A stretch of 64,000 bases of DNA from Halalkalibacter urbisdiaboli (GCF_002156385.1 NZ_MVJM01000001.1:517583-581582); one strand, 5' to 3'. Positions 1 through 8,078 are shown, numbered from the stretch's first letter. Made by a program: numbers and translations. Notes: generated by a model from the sequence alone, not told the origin.

Positions 1-587
1 TCAATCCATTGGTGTTGCTCTTGCCCTTCTTTCCATAATTCAAGTGTGATATGATTCGCTAGAAATGGCTCGTCCTCAACCTGTACTGAAAGCCGTAAAT
101 CTTCAACTAATTCAATAAGAATCTTAACCTGATTATGGTGTTGGTGGGAATGTTCATGCTCGTGTGGATTCTTTGTTTCCACTTCTTCTTTCTCCCCAAC
201 TTGGATTTTTATAGTTGGCATCCGGTGCATCTCTCTTGCTGTCACATGAACTTGAATGTGATATAAACCAGCTTCATCAAAGGTATGATGCAAACGATAG
301 ATATGGCCTTCTATCTCACTTGGCTCTAGCATAACGCTACTACCCTTATCTTCTTCCTTCCAAACTTCATACATGACTTCATTTGCATCCTCGACTACTT
401 CCTCACCTTGGCTAATTACACTTGTAATCGTAATATTCTCACCAACTTCAGCCTTTTCTACTGAGTCAACTTCCACCTCAATTGGCTGAACAAGTTCCAT
501 CTGTCCCCCACTATTCTTTTCATTACTTCCACACGCAGAAATAATGATGATTATAAGTAATAGACATCCTAACTTTAATCCTTTCAT
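1..587 (-). CDS. YtkA/FixH-like lipoprotein (C-terminus cut by window edge)
   Basis: The frame is open from an ATG at 587 to the window edge, so about 195 residues are seen and the stop lies outside. The N-terminus is a lipoprotein signal (MKGLKL, hydrophobic core, then ISAC), so the mature protein should be lipid-anchored outside the membrane. Two repeated beta-sandwich-like halves follow (…IQPIEVEV… and …VKILIELVED…), of the type found in YtkA/FixH domains, with a His-rich linker (HEHEHSHQHHN) that could bind metal. An AGAGGTG ribosome site sits in the 12-base gap after the upstream tetR, so the two are probably co-transcribed. The precise role is unknown; metal or copper handling is only a guess from the His-rich stretch. 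Confidence 0.75.
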   Translation of the reverse strand, partial: MKGLKLGCLLLIIIIISACGSNEKNSGGQMELVQPIEVEVDSVEKAEVGENITITSVISQGEEVVEDANEVMYEVWKEEDKGSSVMLEPSEIEGHIYRLHHTFDEAGLYHIQVHVTAREMHRMPTIKIQVGEKEEVETKNPHEHEHSHQHHNQVKILIELVEDLRLSVQVEDEPFLANHITLELWKEGQEQHQWI

Positions 588-599
588 CTTAAACACCTC

Positions 600-1198
600 T
601 TAAACTGTTGACTTTAGCTTTTCATTGATTAAACCTAACCAAAACGTATTCCAGACTATTTTCAACCTTTTTTCGTAACCCTGATCATGATAAAAAAACA
701 TTTGAAACACGTTCCCATCTAAAATGCAATAAAAGCTAGCAATGAGTTCTTCAATTGGTCTTTTTTGAATTAGTCCTGCTTCAATCGCTTCCTCAAAAAT
801 TCGTTCGAGCATTGAATATTGAAATTGTTCAAATTCAAGCGTTTTCTTTACTATCTGTTCTTTTAAATGAGTAGGCGGAAAAAAATGGTTCGTTTAAACA
901 AGGTCAATTCCATTTTATGACGAGCTATATGTTTACAAGTTGTTAATAAATAAGTATAGAGTTTTTGCTCAGGGGGCAAGTGCCCCATTTGCTTATATGC
1001 ATCTTCTAATAGACTTATGTACCGGTAGAAAACATCTTCAAACACTGATATGTACAAATGATCTTTGCTCGAAAAATGAGCATAAATTGAAGGCTTCTTA
1101 ATCCCTACTCCTGCTGCAATTTCAGAAAGTGAGGTACCTTCATAGCCCTTTTCAGCAAATAAGGCCAGCGCAACTTGTTTAATTGTTTGGATTGTCAT
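600..1198 (-). pseudogene. TetR/AcrR family regulator, broken by a single-base frameshift
   Basis: The first frame (1198 to 863) gives a clear TetR N-terminal HTH: IKQVALALFAEKGYEGTSLSEIAA followed by KPSIYAHFSSKDHLY. It stops after residue 111. The remaining ligand-binding half continues in another frame (…PPTHLKEQIVKKT…, then MLERIFEEAIEAGL… to the stop at 600). The break falls in a run of seven A on the + strand at about 879-885; one extra base would rejoin the frames into a normal TetR of about 198 residues. It is either a true null mutation, slippage at a homopolymer, or a sequencing error. The gene starts with ATG behind AGGTGGAG and lies just upstream of the lipoprotein gene it probably controls. 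Confidence 0.8.
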
Positions 1199-1423
1199 TC
1201 TTCTCCACCTGTTTCTAACTTTTTCTATTTGCTAGTATATCATACTCCCACTTCCCCTTTTATGAAACTTCAATGTCTTTTATCAATGTGGACAACACAC
1301 TATACTGTTTGCTATTCCTTTCTTTACATCTTCACCCTAGTAACTTTTTTTCAAACTTTTTTCTCATCTTTCTCCTCGTTTATTACTCCTCATATCTATA
1401 TATATAACGAAGGAGGTGAGAAC

Positions 1424-1630
1424 ATGAACGGACAACAAACACGCTTAACCTTAAATTTTATAACTGGTGTCAATGAAAATGGCGAAAATATTATTCGCTC
1501 TAAAAGCTTTACTAATGTGAAGGGTGATGCGACAGATGAATCACTAGTCGCAGTAGTAAATGCTCTTCAATCTCTTCAAGTACATTCACTCGATTCTGTT
1601 ACTCGTACCAATAGCTATTCATTAAACTAA
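1424..1630 (+). CDS. DUF1659 family small protein
   Basis: A 68-residue protein starting at ATG 1424 behind a perfect AAGGAGGTGAG ribosome site; the open frame extends further upstream but has no initiation signals there. The pattern LTLNFITGVNENGENIIRSK and the Leu-Asp-Ser-rich C-terminus match the DUF1659 family of Firmicutes. Function is unknown. It is the first gene of a tight trio with a DUF2922 protein and a YvrJ protein, an arrangement that recurs in bacilli, which suggests that the three act together, possibly at the membrane through YvrJ. Confidence 0.85.
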   Translation: MNGQQTRLTLNFITGVNENGENIIRSKSFTNVKGDATDESLVAVVNALQSLQVHSLDSVTRTNSYSLN

Positions 1631-1648
1631 AGGACAAGGTGATGCAAA

Positions 1649-1867
1649 ATGAGCAAAAAACTTGAACTTCTTTTTGAGAACACGGAAGGACGTCTTGTTA
1701 CGATTTCACTTGATGATCCCGTAGAACCTGTCAATGGGAGTGAGGTTCAAACGGTCATGTCCACGATTATTGAAAATGCTGCCTTTCTTTCTAGCGGAGG
1801 CGAAATTGAAACTATTCGTGGAGCGAGAATTGTCGAAAGAAATGTTGAAGACATCAATCTACCGTAA
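1649..1867 (+). CDS. DUF2922 family small protein
   Basis: A 72-residue soluble protein, MSKKLELLFENTEGR…, typical in length and sequence for DUF2922. The start ATG 1649 follows AAGGACAAGGTGATG. It lies 18 bases after the DUF1659 gene and its stop codon TAA overlaps the ATG of the YvrJ gene by one base (TAATG), so translation is probably coupled. No catalytic motif is visible and the function is unknown. Confidence 0.85.
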   Translation: MSKKLELLFENTEGRLVTISLDDPVEPVNGSEVQTVMSTIIENAAFLSSGGEIETIRGARIVERNVEDINLP

Positions 1868-2037
1868 TGAATCCCATTGAACTTTGGATTCCACTGATAG
1901 GTGAATATGGTTTTCCCATTATGGTCACTCTATATCTACTTCATCGCTTAGAAAAGAAACTAGACCGCGTGACAGAAGCCGTTGAAAATCTATCAGAATC
2001 CTACCGACCACATATGAATAAAATGAATCGTTTATAA
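1867..2037 (+). CDS. YvrJ family small membrane protein
   Basis: A 56-residue protein starting on the TAATG overlap with the DUF2922 gene. The N-terminal half (PIELWIPLIGEYGFPIMVTL) is one hydrophobic segment and the C-terminal half is charged and helical (LEKKLDRVTEAVENL), the standard YvrJ layout. It should sit in the membrane with a cytoplasmic helical tail. It is the last gene of the trio, followed six bases later by a strong hairpin terminator. Confidence 0.85.
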   Translation: MNPIELWIPLIGEYGFPIMVTLYLLHRLEKKLDRVTEAVENLSESYRPHMNKMNRL

Positions 2038-2042
2038 GAGAG

Positions 2043-2096
2043 AAGGGTGTTCAAATAAGGGTTATCCCTTATTGAACACCCTTTTCTTTATTTTTT
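2043..2096 (+). terminator. Rho-independent terminator after the yvrJ trio
   Basis: An arm AAGGGTGTTCA plus inner ATAAGGG pairs with CCCTTAT and TGAACACCCTT around a TTAT loop, followed by a T-rich tail. It separates the trio from msrA. Confidence 0.9.
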
Positions 2097-2123
2097 TGCT
2101 GTTAATGATGAACATGCTATAAT
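2096..2123 (+). promoter_or_regulatory. Putative sigma-A promoter for msrAB
   Basis: TTGCTG at 2096-2101 and TATAAT at 2118-2123 are separated by 16 bases, about 40 bases before the msrA start. The -10 is consensus and the -35 matches mainly at TTG. Confidence 0.5.
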
Positions 2124-2165
2124 ACGGATACATCTCCTTCTATGTTATGAAAGGGTGAAAAAAAT

Positions 2166-2690
2166 TTGTCTAATTTAGAAAATGCAACGTTTGCAGGTGG
2201 ATGTTTTTGGTGTATGGTTAAACCTTTTGATCAATATGAGGGAATAGAGCGTGTTGTATCTGGTTATACCGGTGGGCATGTTGAGAACCCAACCTATGAA
2301 AAAGTATGCTCCGAGACAACTGGTCATTATGAAGCTGTACAAATTACGTATAACCCCGATATTTTTCCATTTGAAAAATTGCTCGATATTTTCTGGCAAC
2401 AAATTGATCCTACTGATCCGGGTGGTCAATTTTTTGACCGCGGGGAATCTTATCGTACTGCGATTTTTTATCACACAGGCCGACAAAAGGCTGCTGCAGA
2501 ATTATCAAAAGAAAAATTAGCAGAAAGCAAACGATTCTCCAAGCCAATTGTCACAGCCATCCTACCAGCTAAAACATTTTATCCAGCTGAAAATTATCAT
2601 CAAGATTATTATCAAAAAAACCCCTTACGCTATGAGATGTACCGCAAAGGTTCAGGTAGGGACACCTTTATTCAAAAATTTTGGAGGTAG
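2166..2690 (+). CDS. msrA: Peptide methionine sulfoxide reductase MsrA
   Basis: Reduces the S-epimer of methionine sulfoxide in damaged proteins, in the cytoplasm. At 174 residues it has the usual length. The catalytic motif GCFWC is at residues 12-16, and [20 protein letters not shown] and [14 protein letters not shown] are all conserved. The start is a TTG at 2166 behind GAAAGGGTG; the next in-frame ATG lies inside the conserved domain. msrB begins three bases after the stop, so the two stereospecific repair enzymes form one operon. Confidence 0.95.
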   Translation: MSNLENATFAGGCFWCMVKPFDQYEGIERVVSGYTGGHVENPTYEKVCSETTGHYEAVQITYNPDIFPFEKLLDIFWQQIDPTDPGGQFFDRGESYRTAIFYHTGRQKAAAELSKEKLAESKRFSKPIVTAILPAKTFYPAENYHQDYYQKNPLRYEMYRKGSGRDTFIQKFWR

Positions 2691-2693
2691 CCG

Positions 2694-3125
2694 ATGAGTA
2701 AAGAAAATGATAACCTACGTGTTAAATTAACGCCTCTTCAATATGAAGTGACACAAAATAATGCAACCGAGCCACCTTTTAAAAACGAATATTACGCCCT
2801 CGAGGATGAGGGGATTTACGTCGATATCGTTTCAGGTAAGCCTTTATTTAGTTCCAAAGATAAATATGATGCCGGATGTGGGTGGCCTAGCTTCACAAAG
2901 CCGATTTATGAAGATGAGATTGTTGAAAAAGAAGATCGAAGTCATTTTATGATAAGAACTGAAGTACGAAGTAAGGAAGCCGATTCTCATTTAGGTCATG
3001 TCTTTAATGATGGTCCCGCACCGACTGGATTAAGATATTGTATTAACTCAGCCTCCCTAAAGTTTATTCCAAAGGAAAACTTAGAAAACGAAGGATACGG
3101 TGCGTTTCTTAAACTATTTGAATAA
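2694..3125 (+). CDS. msrB: Peptide methionine sulfoxide reductase MsrB
   Basis: Reduces the R-epimer of methionine sulfoxide, complementing MsrA. The 143-residue chain shows DAGCGWPSF, the His-containing [11 protein letters not shown] and the catalytic-Cys motif RYCINSASL. The paired zinc CxxC motifs seen in some MsrB are absent, so it belongs to the zinc-free type, as in B. subtilis. The ribosome site GGAGGTAG lies across the end of msrA, implying co-translation. Confidence 0.95.
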   Translation: MSKENDNLRVKLTPLQYEVTQNNATEPPFKNEYYALEDEGIYVDIVSGKPLFSSKDKYDAGCGWPSFTKPIYEDEIVEKEDRSHFMIRTEVRSKEADSHLGHVFNDGPAPTGLRYCINSASLKFIPKENLENEGYGAFLKLFE

Positions 3126-3134
3126 GATCAAAAA

Positions 3135-3230
3135 AGCTGAGCTCAGCGAAGCGACTGAAAAAGGGAAAAACCAAAGGGCATCGAAAAAGGAAAAGCACCC
3201 TTTTTCAATGCCCTCAGCTCAGCCTTTTAT
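3135..3230 (+). terminator. Long imperfect hairpin / terminator after msrB
   Basis: The outer arms AGCTGAGCTCAG and CTCAGCTCAGCC and the inner arms GGGCATCGAAAAAGG and CCCTTTTTCAATGCCC fold into a large stem followed by TTTTATTCTTT. A second copy of the 5' inner arm (CTGAAAAAGGG near 3155) can compete for the same 3' arm, so two alternative folds exist. The outer arm contains a perfect 12-base palindrome GCTGAGCTCAGC. Confidence 0.65.
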
Positions 3231-3259
3231 TCTTTACGAGAATTCAGCATTTCACCTAT

Positions 3260-3288
3260 CACCTGTTCTTACTCGTACACATAGCATA
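3260..3288 (+). promoter_or_regulatory. Candidate sigma-K type sporulation promoter
   Basis: The sequence cACc at 3260-3263, a 16-base spacer, then CATAgcaTA at 3280-3288 matches the sigma-K pattern mACm-N16-CATAnnnTA. It lies about 48 bases ahead of the GTG of the following gene, which neighbours a CotX spore-coat gene. No transcript data are available. Confidence 0.45.
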
Positions 3289-3335
3289 TTAATGCCACAC
3301 ATTGTAAGTTTGTATAAGAAAGGAATGTGATCCGA

Positions 3336-3686
3336 GTGGAACAACACCAGAAGCATTTGATTGACATGGTTGTTGGAAAAGTTTTAAATAAACATGATGT
3401 TAAGCCTTCAGAAGAGTTATCAAGAGAGCAAAAAGAAAAAATTAAAGAGGTTGTTGGTAATATTCAGTCAGAGGTTGAACGTTTTTTAGAGAATCAACAA
3501 AAACAAGTAAGTGAACGAGACTTTCCAAAACAACAAACAAATGCAGAAAGACCAAGTGAGGCATCTGTCAAACTTCAAGAACAGCCACACTCACGTCCGG
3601 TAACACGACCAAAGAAGAAAAAGTTTTTCCAAGATCCGAATAACGTTCAATATGCAAAAACTTTTACTAAGAACCGCCGTGTATAG
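3336..3686 (+). CDS. Unrecognised basic-tailed protein, probably sporulation-linked
   Basis: About 116 residues from the GTG at 3336, which has AAAGGA 11 bases upstream; a GTG at 3327 is too close to that site. The N-terminal half is a predicted amphipathic helix pair (HLIDMVVGKVLNKHD… and REQKEKIKEVVGNIQSEVE), followed by a Gln/Pro-rich linker and a strongly basic C-terminus (RPKKKKFF…, ending TKNRRV). No enzyme motif is visible. The sigma-K-like promoter and the CotX gene downstream suggest a spore coat or crust role, which is an inference. Confidence 0.6.
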   Translation: MEQHQKHLIDMVVGKVLNKHDVKPSEELSREQKEKIKEVVGNIQSEVERFLENQQKQVSERDFPKQQTNAERPSEASVKLQEQPHSRPVTRPKKKKFFQDPNNVQYAKTFTKNRRV

Positions 3687-3693
3687 TAGTTTG

Positions 3694-3720
3694 AAACCAC
3701 CTGATAAAGGTGGTTTTTTT
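3694..3720 (+). terminator. Rho-independent terminator
   Basis: AAACCACCT, loop GATA, AGGTGGTTT, then T-run; closes the basic-tailed protein gene. Confidence 0.85.
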
Positions 3721-3831
3721 TAGTAAATGAACTTCGTTTATAAATATATGTGAACGCCCTAAGACATTTGTCCATTCCAAAATTCCTAAACTAACATAGG
3801 TTGAAGTATAACCCGAAAGGAGGCATTTAGC

Positions 3832-4308
3832 ATGAATCAAGAAGTTTATTATTCAAATGGAAATGCAGAATCAAAGTGGTCAGCTCTTGATACCAATTCA
3901 AAACACCCTTTATGTGGAGAAGTTTGCGAAGAAGGAGATGATGTCGTGCAAAACGCAGAACAGTTAAATAAAACACTTCAGCTTTCCGAAGAGTATATCC
4001 TTATTAAAGACTCTTGTGATGTGACTGTAACAACAACAGACACAAAAGCTGCTGTTAACCTTCAAGCTTCATTACAAGTTGTAATCGCACTTGTAATTAG
4101 CATTGCCGTTGCTTCAAGCCAAGAGGCAGAGAAAATCACACAAGAATTATTACAACACTCTAAAGTGAAGCAAGTTAATTATCAGAAAACCGTCATCGAA
4201 AACTCTCGTAACGTAGATGTCTCAACAACTGACACTCAAATTGGTGTAAACATCCAAATTCTTTTACAAATTTTACTAGCTTTACTTGTTCACCTAGATA
4301 TTCTATAA
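3832..4308 (+). CDS. cotX: Spore coat protein, CotX family with two CotX repeats
   Basis: 158 residues starting at ATG 3832 behind AAAGGAGG. The C-terminal 110 residues contain two CotX/CotV-type repeats: ILIKDSCDVTVTTTDTKAAV… and VIENSRNVDVSTTDTQIGV…, each followed by a hydrophobic stretch. CotX proteins form the insoluble outer coat/crust of Bacillus spores and are made late in the mother cell. The N-terminal 50 residues are less conserved and carry two Cys (LCGEVCE) that could cross-link. Whether it is the direct CotX orthologue or a CotV/W paralogue cannot be told. Confidence 0.85.
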   Translation: MNQEVYYSNGNAESKWSALDTNSKHPLCGEVCEEGDDVVQNAEQLNKTLQLSEEYILIKDSCDVTVTTTDTKAAVNLQASLQVVIALVISIAVASSQEAEKITQELLQHSKVKQVNYQKTVIENSRNVDVSTTDTQIGVNIQILLQILLALLVHLDIL

Positions 4309-4327
4309 GTCAGTAACCTTTCTCTAT

Positions 4328-4370
4328 AATGCCCTTATGTCTAATTTTAGCTTAAGGGCATTATTATTTT
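4328..4370 (+). terminator. Rho-independent terminator after cotX
   Basis: AATGCCCTTA pairs with TAAGGGCATT around a 15-base loop, followed by ATTATTTT. Confidence 0.85.
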
Positions 4371-4486
4371 CACACTATTTATAGCCACATTTTTTTAATT
4401 TGAATATAAACCTCTTACATATTTTCATTCATGAGTTCAAAACTATGTACGCACCCAAAAACTAACCATCAAGGAGGATGCTTTCT

Positions 4487-5338
4487 TTGGAAAAGCATAA
4501 GCAAGCTCAAACTGAACAACCTTTTATTCCTATGACTTCACTCACAAGTGGTCTTTGTCAAAAGGTTACAAACGAAGTTTATTGTTTAAATGTTCAAATT
4601 GTAAATGTATGTTTTGTCGGTAATCCAGTTAAAGAGAAGGGCTGGGTTTTAGTAGACGCCGGAATGCCAAAATCAACAGAAATGATTATCGATGCATTGA
4701 AGAATGAATTTGGTACCGTTCAACCACCAAGTGCTATTATTCTCACTCATGGCCATTTTGATCATGTAGGTGCTGTGAAAGAGTTAGCAGATAAGTGGAA
4801 TGTTCCAATTTATGCACATGAATTAGAGATCCCTTATTTAACGAACAGGAAAAGCTATCCAGAGCCAGATCCTAGCGTAGAGGGGGGGCTTATTGCTAAA
4901 ATGTCGTCCCTTTTTCCTAATGAACCTATTCAACTTGGGGAACGAGTGAAGGCCTTACCGGATAATCATGAAATACCAGGAATGAAGGGATGGAGATGGA
5001 TTCATACACCAGGTCATACTCCTGGTCATGTTTCCTTTTACCGCGAGAAGGATCATGTTCTAATTGCTGGAGATGCTTTTGTTACTGTTAAGCAGGAATC
5101 TTTGTATAAAGTTTTAACTCAAGAGCAAGAAATTAGTGGGCCTCCTCGTTATTTAACAACAGACTGGAAGGCCGCTTGGGATTCGGTTAAAACATTACAA
5201 GAACTCTCACCATCACTGGCCATAACTGGACACGGTTTACCTATGTACGGTCAAGAATTAACAAACAATTTGGAAAATCTAGCTAATAAATTCGACCAAA
5301 TTGCAATTCCGGATTATGGCCGCTATGTTAACCAATAA
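4487..5338 (+). CDS. MBL-fold metallo-hydrolase
   Basis: A metallo-beta-lactamase superfamily hydrolase of about 283 residues. The zinc motif is THGHFDHVG, with further ligands in HTPGHTPGHVSF, AGDAF and ITGHGLPM; all metal ligands are present. The TTG at 4487 is preferred as start because AAGGAGG lies nine bases upstream; the ATG at 4478 directly abuts that site. The layout resembles glyoxalase II/YqjP-type cytoplasmic enzymes, but the substrate cannot be deduced. It stands alone, with its own terminator. Confidence 0.85.
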   Translation: MEKHKQAQTEQPFIPMTSLTSGLCQKVTNEVYCLNVQIVNVCFVGNPVKEKGWVLVDAGMPKSTEMIIDALKNEFGTVQPPSAIILTHGHFDHVGAVKELADKWNVPIYAHELEIPYLTNRKSYPEPDPSVEGGLIAKMSSLFPNEPIQLGERVKALPDNHEIPGMKGWRWIHTPGHTPGHVSFYREKDHVLIAGDAFVTVKQESLYKVLTQEQEISGPPRYLTTDWKAAWDSVKTLQELSPSLAITGHGLPMYGQELTNNLENLANKFDQIAIPDYGRYVNQ

Positions 5339-5342
5339 ATAA

Positions 5343-5396
5343 TCTAAGAGTGACTCAGCCTTATTGGTGCAATAAGCTTAGCCACTCTTATAAAAA
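5343..5396 (+). terminator. Terminator of the MBL-fold gene
   Basis: AAGAGTGACTCAGCCTTATTG pairs imperfectly with CAATAAGCTTAGCCACTCTT, followed by ATAAAAA; the stem is about 20 bp. Confidence 0.75.
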
Positions 5397-5443
5397 GGGG
5401 GTTCCAAAGGGATCTGTTTAGATCATCTTTTGGTGCCCCTTTA
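5393..5443 (-). terminator. Terminator of the Mn-catalase gene
   Basis: Read on the minus strand, GGGGCACCAAAAGATGATCT pairs with AGATCCCTTTGGAACCCCC, followed by TTTTT. Confidence 0.75.
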
Positions 5444-5454
5444 ATTGTGATGGT

Positions 5455-6303
5455 TTACAACGTACTTGGTGGCTGATGTGGAGGATTCGGTAATACCGTG
5501 TTGTGAGTGTAAAGGGGAGCGGGACGAAGACGAGGTTTTTTTCCATACGCTACTGGTTGTGAAACATAAACAAATTCACCTAAACCATCCATACTTCTAC
5601 CTTGAGCCCATCTTCCTGCTTGACTTTCATTTCCTCCAGATAAGTCATAATAAGTATAAGCAACCTCAGATTTTTCTAATTCGCGAGGGAATGTACTCGG
5701 CACAACGATGTTTTCTTTTTCCTCTAATTCACAAATTGCAGCATACCATTGATTTTGGTGCATTGTGTCACGTGCGATAAGCCACGAGAGCATATCTTTA
5801 ACACCAGCGTCTGTAGTCATTTCATATAACCTTACAGCTTGAAGACGGCCTTGTGATTCATACGTTAAGTTCATCCTAAAATCAGCTAACAAGTTTCCGC
5901 TAGCATTAATATATCCAGCATTCCATGGATTTCCCACACTATCTACTGGCATGGCTCCTAAACCGGATACAATAGCATGTTGTGGATTCATCCCCCCAAG
6001 AACTGCACCAATTACCGGATCTTTTGCAGCAACCTCTTGATCACCAACTGGTGCATTTTCTAGTAAGCGTGCAATCATCGTTGCTAACATCTCAACATGG
6101 GCAAGCTCCTCCGCGCCTGTAGCCATTAACAAATCTCGATATTTTTCATCCCCCCGAACATTCCAACCTTGAAATAAATACTGAAGTGCCACAGAAATCT
6201 CACCAAATTGTCCACCTAGAATCTCTTGAAGCTTCTTAGCATAAACTGGATCCGGACGCTCAGGTTTTGCTTTATATTGAAGTTGATTTAAATGATAAAA
6301 CAT
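5455..6303 (-). CDS. Manganese (non-heme) catalase
   Basis: Breaks down hydrogen peroxide with a dinuclear Mn centre. At 282 residues it is full length for the YdbD-type family. The ligand Glu/His residues appear in QFGEISVALQY, TGAEELAHVEML, NLTYESQGRLQAVRLYE and ARDTMHQNQW. The C-terminal tail is Pro-rich (PPHQPPSTL), as is common. The start ATG 6303 follows a GGAGG site. It is divergent from the DUF3231 gene; the spore-associated CotJC proteins are relatives, so a sporulation or general stress role is possible. Confidence 0.9.
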   Translation of the reverse strand: MFYHLNQLQYKAKPERPDPVYAKKLQEILGGQFGEISVALQYLFQGWNVRGDEKYRDLLMATGAEELAHVEMLATMIARLLENAPVGDQEVAAKDPVIGAVLGGMNPQHAIVSGLGAMPVDSVGNPWNAGYINASGNLLADFRMNLTYESQGRLQAVRLYEMTTDAGVKDMLSWLIARDTMHQNQWYAAICELEEKENIVVPSTFPRELEKSEVAYTYYDLSGGNESQAGRWAQGRSMDGLGEFVYVSQPVAYGKKPRLRPAPLYTHNTVLPNPPHQPPSTL

Positions 6304-6521
6304 ATCCTTCCTCCTTAGTTATTGACTTAACCATTGACTCTTTAACGTATTCTTTTATCGCTCGGCCATATTCCATTTTTTTGAATGTTTTTAACACCAT
6401 TTACCGCGTAAGTCTTATATTCGCTTACACACAATAGTTAATGGTCAATGAGATACAGAAGCATTCCTTCTGTAAAGAAAAAAGGAGACCAACAATTATG
6501 AATTCAATTAGGGGGATTATC

Positions 6522-7040
6522 ATGGGAATCTTAAGCGGCGACCAAAAACAACAACCAATGCATTATGGAGAAGTTTTCTCAGCTTGGACTTTTCTTCAAA
6601 GTGCAAATGGAATGATTTCTGGGTACCAAACATTCCAAAATCACGCTGGGGATGGAGATTTAGATAAGCTGTTACAAAATTGCATTGACCAATTACGTAC
6701 AGAAATCCAAGAGGTTGAAACTTTGTTAAAGGAAAATGGTGTTGCATTACCATCCGCACCACCTGAGCGACCAAAAGCTCAAGTCGAATCAATCCCTGCA
6801 GGTGCACGTTTTACCGATCCTGAGATTGCGGCAGCAGTCAGTCGTGATCTTGCACAAGGACTTACTGCTTGTAGTATGGCTATGGGACAATGTACAAGAG
6901 AAGATATCGCAATGATGTATGGTCAATTCCATGTTCAAAAAGCACAGCTAGCCGCTTCAACTCTTCGTTTGAATAAAGAAAAAGGCTGGTTGATTGTCCC
7001 ACCACTTCATCAAGGAACACCGGAACCAGCTTATTCATAA
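6522..7040 (+). CDS. DUF3231 family protein
   Basis: About 172 residues from the ATG at 6522 (MGILSGDQKQQPMHYGEVFS…), the usual family start, with AGGGGG seven bases upstream. An ATG at 6498 with AAAAGGAG is an alternative that adds eight residues. It shows the two four-helix-like halves typical of DUF3231, related to CotF-type coat proteins: GYQTFQNHAGDGDL, LPSAPPERP and GLTACSMAMGQCTREDIAMMYG. Biochemical function is unknown. It is divergent from Mn catalase, which hints at a shared stress or sporulation context. Confidence 0.8.
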   Translation: MGILSGDQKQQPMHYGEVFSAWTFLQSANGMISGYQTFQNHAGDGDLDKLLQNCIDQLRTEIQEVETLLKENGVALPSAPPERPKAQVESIPAGARFTDPEIAAAVSRDLAQGLTACSMAMGQCTREDIAMMYGQFHVQKAQLAASTLRLNKEKGWLIVPPLHQGTPEPAYS

Positions 7041-7046
7041 CAAAAA

Positions 7047-7081
7047 GGTGCCTCAAAGGTTTACTAACCTTTTGAGGCACC
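7047..7081. terminator. Bidirectional terminator between DUF3231 and the ABC permease
   Basis: GGTGCCTCAAAGGTT pairs with AACCTTTTGAGGCACC around TACT. The minus-strand read is followed by TTTTTG, so it ends the ABC operon; it also separates the convergent DUF3231 gene. Confidence 0.85.
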
Positions 7082-7085
7082 GCTA

Positions 7086-8078
7086 TTATTTGCCTTTAAA
7101 CATAATATTCATCGTAAATAATCGACGAGTCATTAAATAGCTAAGAAACATGAAGAGAAACGCTCCACTCCAATAAAAAATGATTTTTGTTGTATCGCTT
7201 AATGTATAGGGTACTAGACCTGAAACAATCATCCCTCCTAATAAAGCAAAGCATGTTAATATTCCGAAACGAAAGAATGCTTGTAGTTGTTTAAAAATAA
7301 GAAATTCACCATTGTATTCACTATCATTGCGTTCATAAAGCCATTGACTTAGTAAAATTAATATAATTATCGCTAGTGCTGGAATCCACCACGTAGCTAA
7401 ATCTTGTTCGGTGTAGGGCTTTATCACATATAATGGCCATATTAGAAGTTCAAAGATGTTTGGAGGATGGATGTAGCTTCTAAAGTGAAGGTCAGTAAAG
7501 TGATTAATTAAGACAAAAATACCAAACGGAAAAACTATAAAAATAAAGGTCAACGCTATCTGTGAAATCATTTCCCCAGTAATCGTTCCAATAAACAACG
7601 CAAAAGTATAAGTTGCAAGGTATCCTAACCACGGAAGTAATACAAAAGAGAGTAAGTTATAACCTTCTAAGTGCGCAGAAAATTCAGAACTACGAATTAA
7701 CCAAAACGCTATAAAACTAAAAACAAACATGAAAACTGTAATAAAGCCCGCACCGAGCGCCCATTTTGTAAATAACATTGATCTTCTTGAAAAGGGTAGA
7801 GCAAACGAAAAATCATGTTTACGTGTATTTCGCTCTGTTCCAATAAATTGAACCGCTAATAATACGATAAAAATAATCGCAAGCATTCCAGGCATGCTCG
7901 GTCCAAAAAATTCAGGTACAGAATGTGGCATAAAATAGTCTTGTTTTATAGCTTCGCGCCAATCCTCAATAGCGATAATCGCTCTAATTGGATAATGAAA
8001 CAAAAGTAATAGACCCACCATGAGAAGCATTATTTTACCTTGCTTCCATTCCTTTTGTAGTAATGCGTTAGCATGCAT
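7086..8078 (-). CDS. ABC transporter permease (YtrC/D-like)
   Basis: A 330-residue membrane protein with about eight hydrophobic segments, starting at the ATG 8078 (MHANALLQKEWKQG) behind GGAGGGGATCA. It overlaps the ATPase gene by 11 bases. The long extracellular/cytoplasmic loops and the ABC-2 style layout suggest an export or envelope-stress transporter. It works with the ATPase encoded just upstream and is under the GntR regulator at the head of the operon. The substrate is unknown. Confidence 0.8.
   Translation of the reverse strand: MHANALLQKEWKQGKIMLLMVGLLLLFHYPIRAIIAIEDWREAIKQDYFMPHSVPEFFGPSMPGMLAIIFIVLLAVQFIGTERNTRKHDFSFALPFSRRSMLFTKWALGAGFITVFMFVFSFIAFWLIRSSEFSAHLEGYNLLSFVLLPWLGYLATYTFALFIGTITGEMISQIALTFIFIVFPFGIFVLINHFTDLHFRSYIHPPNIFELLIWPLYVIKPYTEQDLATWWIPALAIIILILLSQWLYERNDSEYNGEFLIFKQLQAFFRFGILTCFALLGGMIVSGLVPYTLSDTTKIIFYWSGAFLFMFLSYLMTRRLFTMNIMFKGK

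Noticed and set aside
1175-1423. Upstream extension of the DUF1659 frame
   Set aside because: No ribosome site, and the sequence is unlike the family; ATG 1424 has a perfect AAGGAGGTGAG.
5466-5780. Open frame opposite Mn catalase
   Set aside because: A shadow of the catalase codons with no ribosome site; similar shadows opposite other genes were left out.
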